Source: JAVBNO01 sp031551485 (GTDB taxonomy: Bacteria; Bacillota; Clostridia; Oscillospirales; Ruminococcaceae). From it: a DNA stretch of 44,264 nucleotides. The stretch covers positions 1-44,264 of the forward strand of contig JAVBNO010000003.1 of assembly GCA_031551485.1 (NCBI GenBank). Reading direction: 5' to 3'. Position 1 is the first letter of the stretch. Every line of letters starts with the position of its first letter. Below, in pieces: positions 1-7,482 of the stretch. The position numbers were made by a program, and so were the translations under genes. The notes under the pieces are model-generated. The model saw only the letters and a program-made list of their open reading frames with translations, was not told where the DNA came from and did no database searches.

Positions 1-2
1 TA

Positions 3-8
3 TCCTCC
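3..8 (-). promoter_or_regulatory. Ribosome binding site of a gene beyond the left edge
   Basis: Read on the minus strand, the last bases of the window are AGGAGG followed by ATA. This is a full-strength Shine-Dalgarno sequence pointing out of the window. A minus-strand gene therefore probably starts within about ten bases beyond position 1. The gene itself cannot be seen. Confidence 0.45.
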
Positions 9-62
9 TCGTTTTTTTAAGTGTGGTCTTTGCTCCTCTGCTATCTGGCGGTCCGCCATGGC

Positions 63-115
63 CTGCCATAAAAAAACAGCGAACACCATTGGTGTTCGCT
101 GTTTTTTTATGGCAG
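63..115. terminator. Perfect 25-bp palindrome, terminator of manA
   Basis: Left arm 63-87 and right arm 91-115 are exact reverse complements around the 3-base loop ATT. A run of seven A lies inside the left arm and seven T inside the right arm, so the inner GC-containing hairpin plus T-run works as a terminator in both directions. It follows the manA stop on the minus strand. The pairing continues beyond the T-run (ATGGCAG), which a plain terminator does not need. Confidence 0.85.
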
Positions 116-162
116 ACTTTCGATTGCTCTGAATTAATTGCTGTTATTCGTTTACAGCAACC

Positions 163-1350
163 TTAACGCCTGACGAGTACTGCCAGTGCCTCTTCCACTT
201 CTCTTTTAAACTTGCCGTCCGCCGAAGACGGCAACACAATTTCCTCTAGGTCGCCTGGTGTCAACGCAGCGGCCTGCAGCAATTTTTCCAAAATGAAAAT
301 GATTGACGCCGATGTTATCGAATGAGGCGATCCCAGTGTTTCTTGGGCCAATATTATTCCGTCATCACTGCGTATCGCCAGTTGGGCGGTATCTTGCGTT
401 TCGTTGCATTCCACCCGGTATTGGACCAGTTTGCTCAATATGATGCGGCATTGGCCCTCCCATTGCAGCGCGCCAAAAGCCGCCGGCGCCAAAAAGCTGT
501 CACCTTTGGCAAAGGGACGTCCATTAACGGTTCCTTCCCCTTCCACAGCCGTAAATGTAACAAAACTACGGTCATCCACCTGCAGGTTCAACTGGCCACA
601 GCAGTCGTATTCATATACCGTAAAATAGCGGCTTGCCGCCAACAGGCGGACACCAGGGGTTAATTCCCTTGCGGCGTCACGGCGGCAAAAGGCTTTTAAA
701 CTGGACACGGCCTTTGCTTTTTCAATATGTAGGGGACGGGCATTTCCTTTATCGTCCCGGCGATCGTAGTCATACACACGGTAGGTAATGTCGCTATTTT
801 GCTGAATTTCAATCAGCGTGCATCCGGCGCCGATGGCGTGGATGGTGCCTGCCGGAATCATATAACTCTCTCCCGGCTGCACCGGATAAAAATGCAACAG
901 ATCCGTAATGCGGTTTTGCTCCAGGCAGGCATCCAATTCTACTTTGGTTATATCGCGGGTAAGGCCGCAATAGATGCCGGCCCCGGGTTGCGCCTCCAAA
1001 ATGTACCACGTTTCCGTTTTGCCAAGGCTGTTTTCATGCACTTTGGCATACGCGTCGGAAGGATGCACCTGCACGGACAGATTTTGGCTGGCACAAATCA
1101 ATTTCACCATCATGGGAAATATGTCAAAGCGCTGCCCATTGGTACCCCAATCCGCTTTGGTCAGTGCATCGGCCAAAAAGCGCCCGTCTTCTTTGCCGCC
1201 AATAATACGGCTTTTGCCCTTTTCATGCAGCGAAAGTTCCCAGCTTTCCGCCAACGTCGGCGTTACGGCCTTTTTGCCCCAGCGTTCTATCAGCCCGGTG
1301 CCACCCCAAATATAGTCCATGAAAGCCGGCGCCAGCTTATACAGTTCCAT
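163..1350 (-). CDS. manA: Mannose-6-phosphate isomerase, class I, with C-terminal extension
   Basis: Interconverts mannose 6-phosphate and fructose 6-phosphate in the cytoplasm, linking mannose use or mannosylation to glycolysis. It is a cupin-fold zinc enzyme. Visible zinc ligands are Q94 and H96 in SVQVHP, E113 in KTETWYI and H171 in GTIHAIG. The start chosen is the ATG at 1350, preceded by GGGGG with normal spacing. A longer open frame reaches 1497, but it would run through the terminator at 1442-1481 and encodes nothing recognisable. Usual Firmicutes enzymes of this type are about 315 residues and end after the second cupin, here near residue 310. This protein has 395 residues, so about 85 C-terminal residues are extra and unassigned. 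The family is clear; the tail's role is unknown. Confidence 0.9.
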   Translation of the reverse strand: MELYKLAPAFMDYIWGGTGLIERWGKKAVTPTLAESWELSLHEKGKSRIIGGKEDGRFLADALTKADWGTNGQRFDIFPMMVKLICASQNLSVQVHPSDAYAKVHENSLGKTETWYILEAQPGAGIYCGLTRDITKVELDACLEQNRITDLLHFYPVQPGESYMIPAGTIHAIGAGCTLIEIQQNSDITYRVYDYDRRDDKGNARPLHIEKAKAVSSLKAFCRRDAARELTPGVRLLAASRYFTVYEYDCCGQLNLQVDDRSFVTFTAVEGEGTVNGRPFAKGDSFLAPAAFGALQWEGQCRIILSKLVQYRVECNETQDTAQLAIRSDDGIILAQETLGSPHSITSASIIFILEKLLQAAALTPGDLEEIVLPSSADGKFKREVEEALAVLVRR

Positions 1351-1441
1351 TGATATTCCCCCATTATTATCAGCTCTATGCAGCTGTATCTGTTGCGTTT
1401 TTACCTTATCATACCAGGGCGCAGATTTCCATAGTTCCCGC

Positions 1442-1481
1442 AAAAAAACACCCGCCTTTTTTGAAGTTCGGCGGGTGTTTT
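1442..1481 (-). terminator. Rho-independent terminator of the GH25 lysozyme gene
   Basis: Arms 1445-1456 and 1470-1481 pair perfectly over 12 bases (GGCGGGTG core) around a 13-base loop. On the minus strand the hairpin ends in a run of seven T (1448-1442). It lies just after the lysozyme stop at 1500 and before the manA start. Confidence 0.85.
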
Positions 1482-1499
1482 CAGTCGCTTGTTTCAATT

Positions 1500-2636
1500 T
1501 TAAGCAAAAATAACATCCATGGCCATAATGGCATCCAATGTGGCATTGTCCAATGTGCCGGTTGACCCCAGCGCATTTTTAATCTGAATTTGCTTAATGG
1601 CTTTTTCCGTATTTTCGTCTAGCTCTCCGGTGGGTATTTCATCGTAATAACCTTTGTAATAAAGCATTGACTGCAAAAGCTTGATGAACTGTTTGTCCAC
1701 TGCCGGATCGTTAAAGTCTACCGAATGCAGCGCTTCTTTCGTTAAATCGTCATATTGCCCATCAAAGGTCAACTCGGTGCCCAACCTGTATTTCAGATGA
1801 GACTGGAGGCAGGCGGTAATATAGGTGGGCATCTGGTCCTCACTAATAGTAAGAGACACACTGTACACTTCATTCAGCATTTGATGAATGGCGGCGGACA
1901 CTTCGGGATTGCTGCCTTTGCGCACCGCCAAATCCACATAAGCAATATTAAGGTCTACCATGGCATTAATACCACTGACCAGCCCGGAGGATGTGTATTG
2001 CCACATATGTTGATTTAGCACTGGTTCCTCAAGATAATTGGCAATCCACAAATGATATTGCTGCAGCTTGTGGGTCTGCAAATACTTGATCATGAAATTG
2101 TTATATGTATACAGCATAACCTTGTAGCCTTTGGCCCTGAGGATGTCCATGAACTCAACGGCCAAATTGGTCAGTGTTGTAGAACCAAGTCCTCTTGTGG
2201 CCTCCAGGTCCAGCACCACAGGATATGTAATATTCACTTGCGAAAGCTGATTTAAGAAATAATCCGCCTCATCGCGCATCGACTGCCAGTCACTAAATCG
2301 AGCATAGTGATAGGCCCCCACATAAATACCGGCCGCATCAGCGCCCCGGGCATTTTGCAAAAATTTTTCATCAGGGGTCATGCCATAACTGGCGCGCACC
2401 ATAGCAAATTTAATGTTGTCGGACGCCACCGCATTCCAATCAATGTTACCCTGATATTTCGAAACGTCAACACCCTTAATACCATCGGAAATATTGCGGG
2501 CCTGAGAAAGCGCTTTTTCATGGGCGATCGCGTGGGCCATGGTGGAAAACAGGAATGCTACCGTTCCTAAAATAATGATAGCAGCCAAGGCAAGGGCCAC
2601 TATTCTGGTCAATCGCGAACTGCTCATTTTAACCAT
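1500..2636 (-). CDS. Membrane-anchored GH25 lysozyme (muramidase)
   Basis: Predicted to cut the glycan strands of peptidoglycan outside the membrane. Residues 11-31 form one hydrophobic segment after a basic N-terminus, either an uncleaved anchor or a signal peptide. The GH25 domain spans about residues 52-250. The catalytic acids are visible as D57 in GVDVSKYQG and D143/E145 in VVLDLEA. The last ~65 residues (about 310-375) look like a PG_binding_1 helical repeat with the usual LQxxLYYxGYY pattern. The ATG at 2636 is preceded by GGAGG with five bases spacing; an upstream in-frame TTG at 2648 overlaps that site and is rejected. The gene is 378 codons, has its own promoter and its own terminator. 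Candidate roles are wall remodelling or spore-related lysis; the sequence does not decide. Confidence 0.9.
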   Translation of the reverse strand: MVKMSSSRLTRIVALALAAIIILGTVAFLFSTMAHAIAHEKALSQARNISDGIKGVDVSKYQGNIDWNAVASDNIKFAMVRASYGMTPDEKFLQNARGADAAGIYVGAYHYARFSDWQSMRDEADYFLNQLSQVNITYPVVLDLEATRGLGSTTLTNLAVEFMDILRAKGYKVMLYTYNNFMIKYLQTHKLQQYHLWIANYLEEPVLNQHMWQYTSSGLVSGINAMVDLNIAYVDLAVRKGSNPEVSAAIHQMLNEVYSVSLTISEDQMPTYITACLQSHLKYRLGTELTFDGQYDDLTKEALHSVDFNDPAVDKQFIKLLQSMLYYKGYYDEIPTGELDENTEKAIKQIQIKNALGSTGTLDNATLDAIMAMDVIFA

Positions 2637-2705
2637 CTCATCCTCCAAATTTTATCATTTCTTGCTTTTATGTCCATCTTCGGCAAAAAGATACTATTTG
2701 TAACT

Positions 2706-2735
2706 ATCTTAACAAATTTACGACATGTATTGCAA
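2706..2735 (-). promoter_or_regulatory. Sigma-A type promoter of the GH25 lysozyme gene
   Basis: On the minus strand TTGCAA (2735-2730) and TAAGAT (2711-2706) are separated by 18 bases. The expected transcript start is near 2699, leaving a leader of about 60 bases before the ATG at 2636. Confidence 0.55.
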
Positions 2736-2804
2736 GAGGCAAATATGAACTTTTTATAAATATCGCTATTACTATGACAAAAAAACAATAGAAAACCAGA
2801 TGAC

Positions 2805-2818
2805 CACAATATATTGTG
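2805..2818. repeat. 14-bp perfect palindrome between CoA-transferase and lysozyme genes
   Basis: CACAATATATTGTG is its own reverse complement. It lies about 70 bases upstream of the -35 element of the lysozyme promoter and 57 bases after the CoA-transferase stop. Related ATCACAATA elements occur upstream of the histidine kinase gene (7140 and 7204). It may be a regulator site; no regulator is identified. The rest of 2637-2874 shows no gene. Confidence 0.35.
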
Positions 2819-2874
2819 ATAAACCTGTGAAAACAAACAGACCCAAATGGAATGACTAAGCTGCCGTCGGTTCT

Positions 2875-4392
2875 CTATTCCAGTGTAAAATCCAAATAAG
2901 GAAAAATATCTTTTTGGGGATCGATACCGTCATATACTTCTTGCAGCTTTAGGCCCGTCGGTGTCAATGCGAAGACGCACCGCTCAGTTACATAAAGTAC
3001 CCTCTGGCCCTTGCGCAAAGCATTTTTGGCAGAAAAGCTGACGGCGCTGATATCGCTTTTGAATTTCTGGATGGTGCCCTCTTTCACAATCTCCACCCGG
3101 CCGTCTTTGACCCGGGTCTCCAGCCCTTTTGTCCGGAAGGTCATGCAAAACACAATGGTTTTAGTCGCGTTTGTAATATTGGCAAAACCGCCAATGCCCA
3201 CATAACCAGATACCGGCTGGTGGGCGTTCACATTGCCGAACCGATCGGCCTCTAATCCGCCCATGAAGCAGATATCCAGTCCCCCACCGTCATAAAAATC
3301 AAACTGGATGTTCATATCGGTGATCATATCGGCGCCGATGGTGGCACCAAAGGCTACGCCGGGGGCCGGCAAACCGCCCACACCTCCCGCTTCCACAGTA
3401 GCGGTAATGTCTTTGAGTATCCCCCGCTTGGAGGCGTATTGCCCCGCCATTTCCGGTATGCCGATGCCGATATTGACAATTTGACCGGGGTGAAGCTCCT
3501 CGGCGGCCCGCTGGCCAATGATGTCGGGAGATGCATCATTCGTCACACTTTTCTTCTTGGACGTAGTCAATTTGCTCATAAAGTAGTCCATCTGGCTGGC
3601 AGGCACATGGATGTCACCGGACAGGGTGGGGTTGTAGCCGGTGTGGGTTTTTTCGCCTTCATTGACCACAACAGCATCTACCAATATACCGGGCACAATG
3701 ACATTGCGGGGACGGGGGAACATATGGCTGACCTGCTCCACTTCTACAATGACTTTACCTCCGTTGGCTTTGGTCGCCTGGGCCAGTGCCAAAGCATCCA
3801 CTGTCAGGTACTCTTTTTCAAAAGTAATGTTGCCGTTGGGGTCTACCGTTGTTCCTTTAATAAAGGCAATATCAAATTTGGGCGCCTTATAATACAAATA
3901 TTCCCTGTCTTCAACCGTGACCAGGCTTAAAAGCTGCCGCTTGGACATGGCATTCAGTGCGGGGGTGCCCACCCGAGGATCGGCAAAAATATTCAGGCCC
4001 ACCTCGCTCAAAAGCCCCTCCTGCCCCGCCGCTGCGGCGCGGATGAGGTGGGACAACACCCCCAACGGCAGGTTATACGCCTCAATCTTATTTTCCATCG
4101 CCATACGCACAGCCGCGGGCATACTGGCAAAATGGCCCGCCACAATCTCTTGGACTGCACCGGCCGCAATATAGGGGTCGGCATAACGGGCCTCGTCCCA
4201 GCAGCCAAAACCAGCCGCACAAAACAATCGCAGCTGGCCAGGATGGCCGGTCTGCATGAATTTTTGGGCCAATGCATTGTGCAACTCCGCGGGATTACAC
4301 AATGCCAAGAATGCATTGATCCCAATACAATCTCCGTCTTTAATGAGATCAATTGCCTCTCGGGCTGTCATAATTTGAAACATCTTCACCAT
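2875..4392 (-). CDS. Propionate/acetate CoA-transferase (fused alpha-beta subunits)
   Basis: Moves coenzyme A between acyl-CoA and a free acid such as acetate, via a covalent glutamyl-CoA intermediate. The protein is 505 residues, close to the ~520 of clostridial propionate CoA-transferase (Pct), and alignable with it throughout from memory: MAMENK..AYN near residue 97, GNITFEKE near 187, YNPTLSGD near 253. The catalytic glutamate is E334 in TVEAGGVGGLPA. N-terminal half is the alpha-type domain, C-terminal half the beta-type domain. ATG at 4392 directly abuts GGGGGA; a start at 4383 would have better spacing, but the longer start matches Pct N-termini in length. It has its own promoter. The exact acyl substrate cannot be told; the role is likely in short-chain acid fermentation. 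Confidence 0.88.
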   Translation of the reverse strand: MVKMFQIMTAREAIDLIKDGDCIGINAFLALCNPAELHNALAQKFMQTGHPGQLRLFCAAGFGCWDEARYADPYIAAGAVQEIVAGHFASMPAAVRMAMENKIEAYNLPLGVLSHLIRAAAAGQEGLLSEVGLNIFADPRVGTPALNAMSKRQLLSLVTVEDREYLYYKAPKFDIAFIKGTTVDPNGNITFEKEYLTVDALALAQATKANGGKVIVEVEQVSHMFPRPRNVIVPGILVDAVVVNEGEKTHTGYNPTLSGDIHVPASQMDYFMSKLTTSKKKSVTNDASPDIIGQRAAEELHPGQIVNIGIGIPEMAGQYASKRGILKDITATVEAGGVGGLPAPGVAFGATIGADMITDMNIQFDFYDGGGLDICFMGGLEADRFGNVNAHQPVSGYVGIGGFANITNATKTIVFCMTFRTKGLETRVKDGRVEIVKEGTIQKFKSDISAVSFSAKNALRKGQRVLYVTERCVFALTPTGLKLQEVYDGIDPQKDIFPYLDFTLE

Positions 4393-4429
4393 TCCCCCAA
4401 ATTCGGGCTATTGCCTCTATGGTTTCTTT

Positions 4430-4457
4430 TTTATCACATCATATAAATGCATTGCAA
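4430..4457 (-). promoter_or_regulatory. Possible promoter of the CoA-transferase gene
   Basis: Minus strand TTGCAA (4457-4452), 16 bases, then GATAAA (4435-4430), giving a start near 4423 and a leader of about 30 bases. Both hexamers deviate from consensus. Confidence 0.4.
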
Positions 4458-4462
4458 GGCGC

Positions 4463-4495
4463 AAAAAGCAAACACGGCTTTTTGGATTTAGCCGT
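4463..4495 (-). terminator. Terminator of the aldo/keto reductase gene
   Basis: On the minus strand ACGGCT (4495-4490) pairs with AGCCGT (4479-4474) across a 10-base loop, then GTTTGCTTTTT. It begins two bases after the stop of the reductase gene. The stem is short but position and T-run fit. Confidence 0.6.
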
Positions 4496-4496
4496 A

Positions 4497-5693
4497 TCAA
4501 AAAATTGACGATTCTTTGTGTTGTGTAAAGAGCCTGGCCACAGAAGCCACAGGCCGCACCCAAAAGGGTTCCAATTCCCGGGACGCCTGGGTCAGCATAT
4601 CAATGATGGCAATGTTCTGCGGGCAGTGCTTTTCACACTGGCCACAGCGTTTACACTGGGACGCAAAGGCCATGGCTTTGGCGGTAATCCCTGCTGCCAC
4701 AAATTGTTTGCGGGTGGCTTGGCTTTTGCTTAGCACAACCAGCTCGTTTAAGTTGGAAAAAGCGCCGGGAATATCTACACCTGCAGGGCAAGGCATACAA
4801 TAGCCGCAACCGGTACAGCCCACACGGGTCGCCTCCCGAATGATGGCCAGCGCTTTGTCGTAAGCGGCCAGGTCCGTCGCCGTCAGGGTATTGGCTTGTG
4901 CCAAAGACGCATCGGCCACATTCATCTCCAGCTGTTCCATGGTGTTCATGCCGGATAAAAGAAGGGTGACCTCCGGGTGATTCCACACCCACCGTAGCGC
5001 CCATTGGGCCGGCGTGGCGTCCGGGTCGACCTGGGCAAATGCCTGTTGGGCCATTGGCGGCAGATTGACCAGCTTGCCGCCCCGCAGCGGTTCCATCACC
5101 ATGACCGGCAAACCTTTTGCATGGGCGTAACGCAGCCCTTCCGTACCTGCCTGAAACTGTGTATCGATGTAATTATATTGTATCATGCAAAATTCCCATG
5201 GGTAAGCATCCACAATGCGCTTAAAAGATTGGGGCCGGCCATGGAAAGAGAACCCGATGTTACGAATGCGACCCCGGGCCTTTTCTTTTTGCACCCATTC
5301 CTCTAACCCCAGTTTTTGCAGCTTTTCAAAGGAAGCCAAATCGGTCAGCATGTGCATCATATAATAGTCGATATAGTCGGTCTGCAAAGCATCCAACTGC
5401 CGGGCAAAATATTTATCAAAATCTCCTTTTTGCCGGGTAATAAAAATAGGCATCTTGGTGGCCAGGTGTACTTTTTCCCGGTGCCCTCCCGCCAAGATCT
5501 GGCCCATGGCCGCCTCGTTGCCGGGGTAAATGTAGGCTGTGTCAAAATAATTGACGCCGGCATCAATGGCGCTATGAATCAGACGGGTGGAAAAAGGCAT
5601 ATCGAATCCTATTCCCCGACGGGGCAGGCGCATGCACCCATAGCCTAGCTGAGACAGCTTATCCCCATTTTTAGGATTGATCCGATACAACAT
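4497..5693 (-). CDS. Aldo/keto reductase with C-terminal ferredoxin-like Fe-S domain
   Basis: Predicted NAD(P)-dependent carbonyl oxidoreductase of the subfamily that carries iron-sulfur clusters, common in anaerobes. The (beta/alpha)8 barrel covers residues 1-280. The catalytic tetrad is visible: D51 and Y56 in FDTAYIY, K80 in ATKMP and H114 in MMHML. The C-terminal part holds two cysteine clusters: C293, C296, C299, C302 and C347, C350, C353, C357, each ending in CP. These should bind 4Fe-4S clusters. Start: ATG at 5693 with GGGGG eight bases upstream; the in-frame GTG at 5708 is part of that site. Length 398. It lies 36 bases after the histidine kinase stop with no terminator between, so the two are probably cotranscribed. 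Substrate unknown. Confidence 0.88.
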   Translation of the reverse strand: MLYRINPKNGDKLSQLGYGCMRLPRRGIGFDMPFSTRLIHSAIDAGVNYFDTAYIYPGNEAAMGQILAGGHREKVHLATKMPIFITRQKGDFDKYFARQLDALQTDYIDYYMMHMLTDLASFEKLQKLGLEEWVQKEKARGRIRNIGFSFHGRPQSFKRIVDAYPWEFCMIQYNYIDTQFQAGTEGLRYAHAKGLPVMVMEPLRGGKLVNLPPMAQQAFAQVDPDATPAQWALRWVWNHPEVTLLLSGMNTMEQLEMNVADASLAQANTLTATDLAAYDKALAIIREATRVGCTGCGYCMPCPAGVDIPGAFSNLNELVVLSKSQATRKQFVAAGITAKAMAFASQCKRCGQCEKHCPQNIAIIDMLTQASRELEPFWVRPVASVARLFTQHKESSIF

Positions 5694-5729
5694 ATATAAA
5701 ACCCCCACTATTTAAATGCCTGCTTCTCT

Positions 5730-7124
5730 CTACTCGACATTGGCCCTTATGGCCATATAGGCTGAAAGCTCGTAATTGTAATAAGTCGTGTGAAACGTAC
5801 AGTTGCCGTATTTACCGATAATTTTACGCACGATGGACAACCCCAGGCCTTTGTGGCCTGCCTTGGTGCTGACACAGCCGGGAAGCAATTCGTGAGAATC
5901 CACCGCCTTTGCAGTGCTATTGGTAATAATAATCAGCTTGGCGTCCGCGCCCTTGGCCTCAACGGTTACCTGTACCTTTTGCGCCATTGAATCGGCCGCC
6001 GCCTCGATGGCATTATCCAATAAGCAGGAAACACAGCGGCAAATATCAAAATTATCGATAAATAAATCTTCAAGATCACACAGCAACGTCGTTGTCATTT
6101 TTACTTTTAAAGAATCGGCGTACTCAATCTTGTTCAGCAGCAGAGAGATGAAGGCCGGATTTTCGCCCATTCGCTGCCCTAAGTCCATGGCGCTTCCCGC
6201 ACGGGTTGTCGTGTGCAGAAGAGTGGCATGATATCGCTTTAGCTCCTCAATTTTCCCCACCGCTAAATAGCCTTCATAGGTTTGCAAGATATTATAAAAA
6301 TCATGTCTTACATCATTGAATTCACTTATGCCTTTGGATAATGCGTCAATATGTACATCTTTATTCGCCAACTCTACGGTCATTGACGCTTTTATATCAG
6401 CATAGACGATGATGCAAAACGCCAATGCCAATATGAGCAAGACAAGAAAGTACGCCAAAGGCTGGTCAATGATGAGTAGGGGTAAGGCAATCGAAATCGT
6501 ATACAAGGCAGCTGCTTTCAAGAAATAGAAAATGTATTCCTTTTTACTGCTGACAAATACCCGTTCGGTCAGGCGAATCGTAAATTGATTTTTATTTAAC
6601 AGCCGTTTGGCTATCTGGTAGGCGCAGATGATAATTACAAAAAATGTAATTTGCTGAAAGGCATCCTGCATGTAGTTATATCTGTCTGTTTGTTGGATAA
6701 AAAAGATAGACTCGACAAGGCGGCTTAAGTTAATCACAAACAGATAATAGTGATAAAGGAATCCCACCAGCTTGATGGAACGAACTGCTGAAAGCTTTAA
6801 AAATTTAGTACCGACATAGTAATGCACCAGCACAAAAAAGGGGTTGGGGGTAACAACCAGCAAATATACGATTGAGGGAAGCTCTTTGGCGCCGCCCGCC
6901 AAATAGACCACATAAATAAAGGACGTCTGCAAAAGCGCGCCCGTTAAAACGGAGAAAAAGATTTTCTCCCGCTGCCCCACTTTCTCTCTATAAACATTCA
7001 GCACCACATTGGCAATCAGATACATGGTAAATGTATTTAATCCCAAAGCCATTACAGACAAAATGACTTCCATCCCCCGGGTATATGCGAACGCGGGATA
7101 CGTCCATTCCAACACCCAATCCAA
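5730..7124 (-). CDS. AgrC-like sensor histidine kinase, orphan
   Basis: Predicted membrane sensor kinase of the HPK10/GHKL type used in peptide quorum sensing and related signalling. Residues 15-245 contain about six to seven membrane segments. The phospho-acceptor is probably H274 in DVRHDFYNIL, the N-box N371 in DNAIEAA and the G-box GLGLS at 426-430. The CA domain runs to the end at residue 464. The start is uncertain: TTG at 7124, just after GGGAG, or GTG at 7115. No LytTR or other response regulator and no pheromone gene is visible beside it, which is unusual for this class. It precedes the Fe-S aldo/keto reductase by 36 bases. Divergent from the ROK cluster. Confidence 0.85.
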   Translation of the reverse strand: MDWVLEWTYPAFAYTRGMEVILSVMALGLNTFTMYLIANVVLNVYREKVGQREKIFFSVLTGALLQTSFIYVVYLAGGAKELPSIVYLLVVTPNPFFVLVHYYVGTKFLKLSAVRSIKLVGFLYHYYLFVINLSRLVESIFFIQQTDRYNYMQDAFQQITFFVIIICAYQIAKRLLNKNQFTIRLTERVFVSSKKEYIFYFLKAAALYTISIALPLLIIDQPLAYFLVLLILALAFCIIVYADIKASMTVELANKDVHIDALSKGISEFNDVRHDFYNILQTYEGYLAVGKIEELKRYHATLLHTTTRAGSAMDLGQRMGENPAFISLLLNKIEYADSLKVKMTTTLLCDLEDLFIDNFDICRCVSCLLDNAIEAAADSMAQKVQVTVEAKGADAKLIIITNSTAKAVDSHELLPGCVSTKAGHKGLGLSIVRKIIGKYGNCTFHTTYYNYELSAYMAIRANVE

Positions 7125-7136
7125 CTCCCAACTTCA

Positions 7137-7212
7137 GATATCACAATATCATTTGCTGCTTCAGTTGTGCAGATAAGCGATACTTCCTTTAAAATGGTGT
7201 ACAATCACAATA
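7137..7212. repeat. ATCACAATA direct repeats upstream of the histidine kinase
   Basis: ATCACAATA occurs at 7140-7148 and 7204-7212, 64 bases apart. The first copy is in a small inverted repeat (GATAT CACA ATATC, 7137-7150). A related perfect palindrome sits at 2805-2818. They could be binding sites for the regulator of the kinase gene. The 358-base gene-free stretch 7125-7482 otherwise holds the ROK promoter and nothing else recognisable. Confidence 0.3.
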
Positions 7213-7417
7213 CCATAAAGGCAAAAAAAATACCACCATATGGCAGCATTTTGGAGATAAATCCTGCCTGTTGAAACCATCTGTAAAAGTGATGTGCTGG
7301 CATCAATAAGGCCCGATAAGCCTTATGGCAAAATGAAGAACAAAAAAGCTTTCCTCTCCCTCACCATAATCAGCAATATTACCAATAGACGGGAAAATAA
7401 TTCGATATTTCTGCCGA

Positions 7418-7447
7418 TTGACAAAGATGAGAGCAACGTGGTATTTT
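7418..7447 (+). promoter_or_regulatory. Promoter of the ROK-sugar transport cluster
   Basis: TTGACA (7418-7423), 18 bases, TATTTT (7442-7447). Expected start near 7454, 29 bases before the ATG at 7483. It lies inside the longer open frame that begins at 7294 and so argues for the downstream start. Confidence 0.55.
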
Positions 7448-7448
7448 T

Positions 7449-7467
7449 TAATAAAGTTTATTTATTA
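7449..7467. promoter_or_regulatory. Candidate operator over the ROK transcript start
   Basis: TAATAAA (7449-7455) and TTTATTA (7461-7467) form a perfect inverted repeat with a 5-base centre, covering the expected transcription start. Position and AT-rich symmetry fit autorepression by the ROK protein encoded immediately downstream, but AT-rich repeats arise easily by chance. Confidence 0.4.
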
Positions 7468-7482
7468 TTAGCGGTTTGGGAG

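Noticed and set aside
1351..1497. N-terminal extension of mannose-6-phosphate isomerase
   Set aside because: It would include the terminator of the upstream gene and adds residues not found in the family.
2624..2836. 70-codon minus-strand frame upstream of the lysozyme gene
   Set aside because: Covers the lysozyme promoter and overlaps its start; no ribosome site.
7294..7482. N-terminal extension of the ROK regulator
   Set aside because: AT-rich, without ribosome site, and it contains a good promoter at 7418-7447 that would be useless inside the gene.
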